43,757 bases of DNA, taken from the NCBI GenBank assembly GCA_015662595.1, contig DQTV01000037.1:1-43757 (forward strand), written 5' to 3'. Of this stretch, positions 36,909 through 43,757 are shown piece after piece. This stretch comes from Ignisphaera aggregans (lineage in GTDB: Archaea > Thermoproteota > Thermoprotei_A > Sulfolobales > Ignisphaeraceae). Numbering within the stretch: the stretch's first letter is position 1; every line of letters begins with the position of its first letter. A model generated the notes under the pieces. That model was given only the letters and a program-made list of their open reading frames with translations, was not told where the DNA came from and did not search any database. A program made the translations under genes and the position numbers.

Positions 36909-37754
36909 ATGTTAGCCTACGTTAAAGCGGATCTCGACAGCGTCATTGAAATGTACTTGGGAAGACCTTCTCATTGCGTACTAGTGCTAGACATACCAAC
37001 GCCCTTTCTTGACGAGACTCTGCCACCACTACACGAAGTCTCCATGGTAATCTCAGCTCTTAACAGTATCTGCAAGCACTTACTGCTATACGTAAACCCT
37101 TTCATCGGTACTCATAGCGATATACTAACTAAGATCCCCATCCTCGTACCGCTATACAAACGCGGTCTGGTAATCGACTACAAATCTACACCTCGAGTAA
37201 AGGCTAGCATACATACTCAAGGACTTCACAATACACTAACCATAGAGGTTGCGAATCCCAATAATCTTGGGACCACAATAGTGTTCTCGATACCACGGAC
37301 TTGCGATGCTCCTCCAATACTCACACCCTCAGCCCTATACGTGTACTATCTAACCGATAGCAGCTCTAGGGCTCTGCTTAGACAAGGGTTTACAGCTACA
37401 CACCTTAACATAGCAACGATATTAAGGTACACGACACCCCATCTAGCAATCGTTTCGCTTTCAAAATGTATATCAGGTGATGGTCCTATCTTTGGGTACC
37501 CTGAATACATAGACACAGCATTTTTTGTGGGTAAACCGCATCTCATCGACATTGCGTTGGCGTTGTGTTTGGGATACACTTTACACGATATATACTTTGT
37601 CAAGCTCATTAACGATGCTCATAACCTTAACAAGCTATTTCAATTAGCTAACCACTTCGTGAAATCCATCACTACGTGTAGAAAGGTTAAGCGTCATAGC
37701 CTTTATCACTATCATAGACGATTGCTAATTACTAAGGCAGACTTACATACGTAG
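36909..37754 (+). CDS. DUF362-like protein
   Basis: VSLSKCISGDGPIFGYPEYIDTAFFVGKPHLIDIALALCLGYTLHDIYFVKLINDA resembles the DUF362 C-terminal core. Confidence 0.55.
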   Translation: MLAYVKADLDSVIEMYLGRPSHCVLVLDIPTPFLDETLPPLHEVSMVISALNSICKHLLLYVNPFIGTHSDILTKIPILVPLYKRGLVIDYKSTPRVKASIHTQGLHNTLTIEVANPNNLGTTIVFSIPRTCDAPPILTPSALYVYYLTDSSSRALLRQGFTATHLNIATILRYTTPHLAIVSLSKCISGDGPIFGYPEYIDTAFFVGKPHLIDIALALCLGYTLHDIYFVKLINDAHNLNKLFQLANHFVKSITTCRKVKRHSLYHYHRRLLITKADLHT

Positions 37755-38862
37755 TGCCAATATTCTTAAGCTGAATTGGTGTGCCTGGCTCAGCATCTAC
37801 GGGTATTACACGTATTATTAGCGTACGCATCTTGTATTTATGAACCGTGAATACATCGATAGCTAACCTGTCCAAGTCTATACTTCGAGGGATAGCTACC
37901 ATATCAAGTCCAGGTGCACAGAAAAGCGAGTAGCAAACGAGATCCCTCAGCCTCACATACCCTTCCTTAACACGCTCATTTAAGATATTGTCTTCAGCTA
38001 CCGAAAGCATAACTTCATTGAATCCAATTACATTGAGCCTCATCTTCCTTGCAATAGCCTTGATAAACATGTTCAGGCTATGCACCGCATTAATAGTTCC
38101 AGGACTACCTATCTTTGCAGATATGAGTTTTTCTATTAAATGACCCACGCTTTCATCCATCCACGGTGAGAGAGATAGGTCTATTCCTCTAAATGGTAGC
38201 TCACTACATAGAGCTACACTATGAAGCTTTCTTATTGAGGACTCTATGAATTCTGTCAGCTTCTCCACATCACCATGTAGCAGTGCTCGCTCAACAAGAT
38301 CTACGTACCGTAGCGAAGCAGAGATACCCATAGACATGCTGACATTTGCGGCTGCAGGAAAGTATGGAGTTTCAATCCATGTACCCACAGTAATGGCGAA
38401 CCGGGTATACGTGTCTGGTTCTACGGATTTCTTAAGCGTTTTGTTTACAGCGCGCAATAGGCACGTATCACTGTCACATCTTATACTGCCATAGATGTTA
38501 TGAGCGTTATCGATAAGCTCTAAGATGATGTCAGTGCACGGACTTTCACATTCTAATGGAAATGCCGCGATGAGAATGTCATCAATACTGGCTAGCATAC
38601 GAGCTAATCTTTGACACCATTCACGATCTAAGCTTGCTGGGAGAGGTGGTAGTATAGCACGCAATGTCCATACGTTAAGTCCGCATGTCCTGATACAGTC
38701 ACGCACCTTGGACACTAACTCAATAACACTGTCAACAATATCGTGTGGCGACCAATTACGTGGAGCGACATGTAGAGTTAGAGCCCTTATCAATGCCATA
38801 CTCAAGCCCTTACCTATTAGTCCTCTGAAGCGCCATTTATCAACCCCAACTTTATTAAGCAT
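37732..38862 (-). CDS. DUF711 family protein
   Basis: IRALTLHVAP, WIETPYFPAAAN, FRGIDLSLSPW. Confidence 0.7.
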   Translation of the reverse strand: MLNKVGVDKWRFRGLIGKGLSMALIRALTLHVAPRNWSPHDIVDSVIELVSKVRDCIRTCGLNVWTLRAILPPLPASLDREWCQRLARMLASIDDILIAAFPLECESPCTDIILELIDNAHNIYGSIRCDSDTCLLRAVNKTLKKSVEPDTYTRFAITVGTWIETPYFPAAANVSMSMGISASLRYVDLVERALLHGDVEKLTEFIESSIRKLHSVALCSELPFRGIDLSLSPWMDESVGHLIEKLISAKIGSPGTINAVHSLNMFIKAIARKMRLNVIGFNEVMLSVAEDNILNERVKEGYVRLRDLVCYSLFCAPGLDMVAIPRSIDLDRLAIDVFTVHKYKMRTLIIRVIPVDAEPGTPIQLKNIGTTYVSLP

Positions 38863-38937
38863 GCATTAGATCTCAGTCGAGGAGCTATATTTATAACTTC
38901 GAAAAGCGATAATTACTGTTGCCGGGACTGCGTAATC

Positions 38938-39072
38938 ATGTACAGGAGCGCGATATATTTTGTATGTCCACGCTGTGGACACAAGCTATACATCGTCTGT
39001 AACCAGATTGTATGTAAGGTATGTGGCTTCAAAACACGTGTATACGCTATGCAGCGCGTTATAGCGGCATAG
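38938..39072 (+). CDS. 44 aa zinc-ribbon microprotein
   Basis: MYRSAIYFVCPRCGHKLYIVCNQIVCKVCGFKTRVYAMQRVIAA; two CxxC knuckles; absent from the ORF track. Confidence 0.6.
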   Translation: MYRSAIYFVCPRCGHKLYIVCNQIVCKVCGFKTRVYAMQRVIAA

Positions 39073-39138
39073 TAACTACCGTAAAAGCTAGATATCTGGT
39101 CATAAGGATCTGGTCAACACTTATAGTGGGCCGCTGAG

Positions 39139-40056
39139 ATGTCGAAAATCGAGCAGATGTTTCGACATGCTAGGAAGGTAGCTCTAGATAGCTATGAGTA
39201 CAAGAAAGTGCTTGAGGAGTTTACCTCGATTCTAAGTTTTGAGGCTAAACATGTTCAGCGCAATCATGTTATGGTTTTAGACCGTGCTGAGAGGATACTG
39301 TTCGTAGGCGATGTGCACGGAGATTTGGAGACCCTATACGAAGTCTTTGTAAAACGTGTGGATCTCTATACACATCTGAGAGAGGGTGGCTACGTAGTAT
39401 TCTTGGGAGATTACGTAGATCGCGGAGCACAGCAACTCGAAGCATTATCGCTAATAGCTTTACTGAAAAGTGAATGGCGATCTCAGATAATCACGCTTCG
39501 CGGAAATCATGAACCACCACCCTGGTTACCACCTTACCCCCACGACTATCCACAGTATCTCGTCATGCGCTTTGGACGCGAAGAAGGTGAGCAACTGTAT
39601 GAGTTGAGTCAGCGTGTCTTTGAATGCTTGCCACTCATGGTTTACATTCCAAACAACTTATTAGCGGTTCATGGAGGACCCCCGATTTTGAGGGTATTGA
39701 AGTATTCAAATGCTGACGACATTCTGAGAATCAGCGAGGATAAGACCGCTATAGAGGATATTTTATGGAGCGATCCTATAGAAGAGAACGTAGAGTGGAT
39801 ACCTAGTTATCGAGGAGCTGGTAAGCTATGGGGATACAGGGTAACAGAGCAAACGCTTTCGAAGCTAAATATCAAGCTAATCATAAGAGCTCATGAGCCA
39901 TGCATCGCCGGTTACAAACTTAATCATGGAAATAAGGTATTGACTCTGTTCACGATGAGGGGTTACTATGGTAATATAAGCGCAGCTGTAGCGCTTATCG
40001 ACTTAACACGTGATAGGTGGTATGACGAGGTGAATAGATACATTATCACAGTCTAA
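39139..40056 (+). CDS. PP1/PPP-type serine/threonine protein phosphatase
   Basis: VGDVHGDLETL, LGDYVDRGAQQLE, LRGNHEPP, IIRAHEP. Confidence 0.95.
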   Translation: MSKIEQMFRHARKVALDSYEYKKVLEEFTSILSFEAKHVQRNHVMVLDRAERILFVGDVHGDLETLYEVFVKRVDLYTHLREGGYVVFLGDYVDRGAQQLEALSLIALLKSEWRSQIITLRGNHEPPPWLPPYPHDYPQYLVMRFGREEGEQLYELSQRVFECLPLMVYIPNNLLAVHGGPPILRVLKYSNADDILRISEDKTAIEDILWSDPIEENVEWIPSYRGAGKLWGYRVTEQTLSKLNIKLIIRAHEPCIAGYKLNHGNKVLTLFTMRGYYGNISAAVALIDLTRDRWYDEVNRYIITV

Positions 40057-40131
40057 TTGGGATGGTGTATCATGGCTATAATCCGCGTTAGCACCATTAA
40101 TCGTGACGTAGCTTAGGGGTAAGCCGAAGCT

Positions 40132-42261
40132 ATGAACCTTGAACCTTTAGAGCGGTTCGCTTTACCTGAGGTAATAAGACATGGATTGAAACGTCGTGGA
40201 ATTCACGGGTTTACGCCGCCCCAAGCCGAGGCCCTTCGAAAGGGGTTATTAAAGGGTAAGAACATCGTTGTCTCTACGCCTACAGCCAGTGGAAAGACAT
40301 TGATAGCAGAGCTAGCCCTGGTGTCGACGGCATTAAATAATGGTATAGGAATCTATGCTACACCATTGAAGGCATTAGCAAACGAGAAGTACGAGGAGTT
40401 TAGGTTCTGGGAGCGCTATGGGGTTTCGATCGGTATAACAACCGGTGATTATGACGAGCCTGGAGAGAACCTGGGTAAGTACGGTATCATCGTTGCAACA
40501 TATGAAAGGTTAGATTCCATACTTAGACATAGGCCGTCATGGCTTAATAGAGTCAAAACTATTGTGATCGATGAGCTGCACAGTATTAACGACCCTGAAC
40601 GTGGACCTATAGTCGAACTCATCGCAACGAGAGCTTTGTTCATGGGTTTGCAGATCATAGGGCTTTCAGCAACCGTAGGCAACCCTCATCACTTAGCTAA
40701 GTGGTTGAATGCTGAGCTCGTATATAGTGAGTGGAGACCAGTAAAACTCATTGAAGGTTATTATGATAGGCATAGAAATGAGATAGTGTTTGAGGATGGA
40801 AGGGTAGAACCCGTCGAACATGATTTACTCACACACATAGCATTGAGAGCTATGAACGAAAACTATCAGGTGCTCATATTTAAACAAGCACGTCGTCAAG
40901 CAGAACAAAGCGCTGCAAAGCTCGCTCCCATCGTTGAGCGATTCTTGGAGCCTCAGGAACGTAAGGAGCTACAAAACCTTATTTCAGAGTTGAAATCGCA
41001 ATCCTCTTCACGTATAGAATATGAGAGCTTAGCACCTCTAATTCAGAGAGGGGTCGCGTTTCATCATGCAGGCCTTTCAAGTATTGCTCGAAAAGTTGTA
41101 GAGAAGGGATTTCGAGAGCGCTTGATAAAGATTGTTGTAGCGACACCTACTCTTGCTGCAGGCATAAACATGCCTGCACGACGCGTAGTCGTCTATACTA
41201 GACGTTTTGAGTCTTCACAGTGGACGAGGATCTCAATAGCTGAGTACAAGCAGATGGCTGGACGTGCTGGTAGGCCTCAATACGACCCGTATGGCGAGGC
41301 AATAATAGCCGATGCCCCCACCCCTCAGGTAGCGCTTCACTATATTCGCGGCGTACCTGAAAATGTGGAGTCTAAGCTATGGAATGAACGCGCACTCAGA
41401 ATCCATGTTTTATCCACTATCGTTTCCGGATACGCCAATAGACTAAAGGAGCTCATAGACTTCTTCTCTAAGACCTTGGGAGCTCAGAACGCAAGGATAA
41501 TACTGGCTCAGCATAGAATACTCTCAACGATTAGGCATCTACAAGAAATGGAGATGATATATCAGGAAGGTGAAGAATACTTAGCTACACCACTAGGTGA
41601 AGCTGTTTCCAAGCTTTATGTAGATCCGCTCACAGCAAATATAATAATCCGAGGCCTGCGTAATCGTTCAAAGGCCTCAGAACTATACTACTTAACACTT
41701 ATAGCGTTGACACCGGATTTTGAACGTGTTAGAATACATAGGTATTCTCAGCTCTATGATGAGGCAGTGGAGCTTGCTAACATCGGCGAAATACCGTTGC
41801 CTGAGGATATCGATGAGAGAATATCCACTCAACAGTGGTTGCGAGGCTACAAGATAGCTAGAATTCTATACGAATGGATTAATGAGGTAGAGGAGGATAC
41901 AATAGTTGAGCGTTATGGTATAGGGCTTGGAGATCTTAGTAACATTGTTGACACCGCCACGTGGCTTACTCATGCTGCAGCACGTATATGCTCGATATGT
42001 GGTTTAGAACAGCATGCAAGAGCGTTAACTACACTCAGTATAAGGATTGAGAAGGGCGTTCGTGAAGACGCTGTTGATCTGGCAAGGGTCAAGGGCATAG
42101 GTAGGGTAAGAGCACGCATACTGATAAATGCTGGTATAAGGACGGTGCACGATCTCGTTAAGACCCCTAAAGCGAGGCTAATCTCATTGCCTTACTTCGG
42201 TGAAAAAGTGGTTGAGGAGATTTTAAGGAGTGCAAAGGAGATTCTCAATGGAACCAGATGA
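40132..42261 (+). CDS. hel308: Hel308-type DNA helicase
   Basis: STPTASGKTLIAELAL, IDELHSI, LSATVGNP, TPTLAAGINMPARRVVV, QMAGRAGRPQYDPYGEA, C-terminal HhH. Confidence 0.95.
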   Translation: MNLEPLERFALPEVIRHGLKRRGIHGFTPPQAEALRKGLLKGKNIVVSTPTASGKTLIAELALVSTALNNGIGIYATPLKALANEKYEEFRFWERYGVSIGITTGDYDEPGENLGKYGIIVATYERLDSILRHRPSWLNRVKTIVIDELHSINDPERGPIVELIATRALFMGLQIIGLSATVGNPHHLAKWLNAELVYSEWRPVKLIEGYYDRHRNEIVFEDGRVEPVEHDLLTHIALRAMNENYQVLIFKQARRQAEQSAAKLAPIVERFLEPQERKELQNLISELKSQSSSRIEYESLAPLIQRGVAFHHAGLSSIARKVVEKGFRERLIKIVVATPTLAAGINMPARRVVVYTRRFESSQWTRISIAEYKQMAGRAGRPQYDPYGEAIIADAPTPQVALHYIRGVPENVESKLWNERALRIHVLSTIVSGYANRLKELIDFFSKTLGAQNARIILAQHRILSTIRHLQEMEMIYQEGEEYLATPLGEAVSKLYVDPLTANIIIRGLRNRSKASELYYLTLIALTPDFERVRIHRYSQLYDEAVELANIGEIPLPEDIDERISTQQWLRGYKIARILYEWINEVEEDTIVERYGIGLGDLSNIVDTATWLTHAAARICSICGLEQHARALTTLSIRIEKGVREDAVDLARVKGIGRVRARILINAGIRTVHDLVKTPKARLISLPYFGEKVVEEILRSAKEILNGTR

Positions 42262-42309
42262 TTAGATCTAGCCAGGCTGAAATGTGATGAAGGGACCACA
42301 GAATGATGC
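42255..42309 (+). ncRNA. Tentative C/D-box sRNA filling the hel308-epimerase junction
   Basis: C-like ATGATTA(42258-42264) - gatctagccagg - D' CTGA - aat - C' GTGATGA(42284-42290) - agggaccacaga - D-like ATGA(42303-42306); internal boxes canonical, terminal boxes variant. Confidence 0.4.
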
Positions 42310-43280
42310 ATTTTCAAAGAGTTGTAGTTACTGGCGGTGCTGGATTTATAGGTAGTCATCTAGTAGATTTCATAGTTAATAAAGGACTTGCAGACGAGAT
42401 CGTAGTAATCGATAACCTTAGTTCTGGCTCCTTAAACAACATAGCGCATCACATCGATAAACCATACCTTAAGTTTATTCAAAGCGATCTCAAGATATAT
42501 GATAGCAAATGGGTGGAGCACTTCAAAGAGTCGGAAGTAGTTTTTCACCTTGCAGCTAATCCCGATGTTCGTACATCGGTAGAGAATCCACGAATACACT
42601 TCGAGGAAAATATCGTAGCTACGTTCAATGTGTTAGAGGCTTGCAGGGTTCACGATGTAGAACTGGTGGTCTTTGCAAGCAGCTCAACAGTGTATGGAGA
42701 AGCTAAGCGTATTCCAACACCTGAGAATTATTACCCTTTAGAGCCGATATCAGTGTATGGGGCTTCTAAGCTTAGTGCTGAAATCCTCATTACGACATAC
42801 TCAAGACTCTACGGTATAAAGAGCCTAATTCTTAGATATGCAAACATTATAGGGCCTCGCTGTAATCATGGAGTGATAGTGGACTTTATAAGGAAATTGA
42901 AAGCTAATCCACAGATTCTAGAGATTTTAGGGGATGGAACTCAACGCAAGAGTTACCTCCATGTATACGATGCTATAGACGCTACACTTCTATTAGTCAA
43001 CTACATCTTGGAACGCGGTTCACAATATGAGATATTCAACGTTGGTAACGTGGACTGGATTACGGTACTAGAGATAGCAAATATCGTTGTCGAGGAAATG
43101 GGTTTAAAAAATGTTAGGTATGTTTTCAGACCCGCTACTCCTAATGGACGTGGCTGGCGTGGAGATGTAAAGTTTATGCTATTAGATGTTTCTAAACTTC
43201 AATCATTAGGCTGGAAGCCGTCGATGAGCTCGAGGGAAGCTGTTAGGAGGACTGTGCGCGCACTTCTAGGGAAGGAATAG
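42303..43280 (+). CDS. NAD-dependent sugar epimerase/dehydratase (GalE-like)
   Basis: VVTGGAGFIGSHLVDFIV, FASSSTVYGEA, YGASKLSAEI. Confidence 0.95.
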   Translation: MMHFQRVVVTGGAGFIGSHLVDFIVNKGLADEIVVIDNLSSGSLNNIAHHIDKPYLKFIQSDLKIYDSKWVEHFKESEVVFHLAANPDVRTSVENPRIHFEENIVATFNVLEACRVHDVELVVFASSSTVYGEAKRIPTPENYYPLEPISVYGASKLSAEILITTYSRLYGIKSLILRYANIIGPRCNHGVIVDFIRKLKANPQILEILGDGTQRKSYLHVYDAIDATLLLVNYILERGSQYEIFNVGNVDWITVLEIANIVVEEMGLKNVRYVFRPATPNGRGWRGDVKFMLLDVSKLQSLGWKPSMSSREAVRRTVRALLGKE

Positions 43281-43287
43281 TGATATA

Positions 43288-43343
43288 AGCTCAGACCTCC
43301 GCCAATACATCACCTATCAGCTCCCGTGCGATATCATCACAGC
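43288..43343 (-). ncRNA. C/D-box sRNA
   Basis: Minus strand: C GTGATGA(43334-43340) - tatcgcacgggag - D' CTGA - tag - C' GTGATGT(43307-43313) - attggcggaggt - D CTGA(43291-43294). Confidence 0.85.
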
Positions 43344-43349
43344 CCCATT

Positions 43350-43405
43350 TAGTCAGTCAAGGGTGGGCTCCTCATATCTTCGGCTCTTCCCATTATCATC
43401 ATCTA
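43350..43405 (-). ncRNA. C/D-box sRNA
   Basis: Minus strand: C ATGATGA(43396-43402) - taatgggaagag - D' CCGA - agat - C' ATGAGGA(43369-43375) - gcccacccttga - D CTGA(43353-43356). Confidence 0.75.
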
Positions 43406-43490
43406 CTCAACAGCGTTCCCATACATCACACACTATCATTTAGAACAAAAAGCCGCGCTTTATTAGCTCTGTATTTTCGGGTACTTGTGC

Positions 43491-43545
43491 TGCGTGATGA
43501 AAGTTCCCATTGCTGATGTGTGATGATGGAATCCCGTTCTGAGTG
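43491..43545 (+). ncRNA. C/D-box sRNA
   Basis: C GTGATGA(43494-43500) - aagttcccattg - D' CTGA - tgt - C' GTGATGA(43520-43526) - tggaatcccgtt - D CTGA(43539-43542). Confidence 0.9.
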
Positions 43546-43568
43546 CTTAAGGTATTAGGTGCGATGTC

Positions 43569-43757
43569 TCACTTAGCACTACCGCGATACAGCGATGTAT
43601 AGAATAGAAGTGCTAATAGTGTCTTCGCATCTGCTATAGGAGCAGAGAGAATCAATTTTATAGCCTCGTCTACAGGTAGTATGACAACCCTCAGAAGTTC
43701 GTAACGCTCAGGCTTGGCCCCAACATATACGAGCTCCTTGGCCAAGTAGATGTGTAG
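43569..43757 (-). CDS. C-terminal part of NUDIX (ADP-ribose pyrophosphatase-like) hydrolase, truncated by window edge
   Basis: Minus-strand translation ...LHIYLAKELVYVGAKPERYELLRVVILPVDEAIKLILSAPIADAKTLLALLFYTSLYRGSAK*. Confidence 0.75.
   Translation of the reverse strand, partial: LHIYLAKELVYVGAKPERYELLRVVILPVDEAIKLILSAPIADAKTLLALLFYTSLYRGSAK

Noticed and set aside
1-43757. CRISPR arrays, IS elements or integrated provirus
   Set aside because: No regularly spaced direct repeats, transposase, integrase or terminal inverted repeats were seen

Overview
This 43.8 kb window looks like a thermophilic crenarchaeal (Thermoprotei-type) chromosome segment. It is mostly short, tightly packed housekeeping and conserved archaeal genes: K+ channel, PhoU/AbrB, methanopterin-type genes, radical SAM, HDAC, HisC-like, Trm5, macro domain, DUF763, TrpRS, nicotinamidase, PP1-type phosphatase, Hel308, epimerase and NUDIX. 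There are two tRNA genes, Arg(GCG) and an intron-containing Tyr(GTA). The strongest signal that the ORF track does not explain is an unusually dense set of C/D-box sRNA genes. I count about ten good candidates plus two tentative ones, many with the symmetric layout C-12-D'-3/4-C'-12-D. Several overlap the start codon, stop codon or 3' end of a protein gene, and two share a conserved D'-C' core. A separate GC-rich multi-helix RNA candidate lies at about 15660-15820. Other notable items: (i) a GC-shifted standalone NurA-HerA pair plus a second, solitary NurA; (ii) a divergent primase-like (AEP-like) protein ending in a PIP-box-like peptide; (iii) a T4-Rnl1-like RNA ligase homologue whose motif I lysine is Arg, close to a 2'-5' RNA ligase/CPDase gene; (iv) a PsiE-like gene interrupted by one in-frame TAG; (v) a metal-ligand-less M24 pseudo-peptidase; (vi) a decayed B12/radical-SAM-type relic; and (vii) two tiny zinc-ribbon ORFs absent from the supplied ORF track. 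All assignments are by eye. No searches or folding were run.
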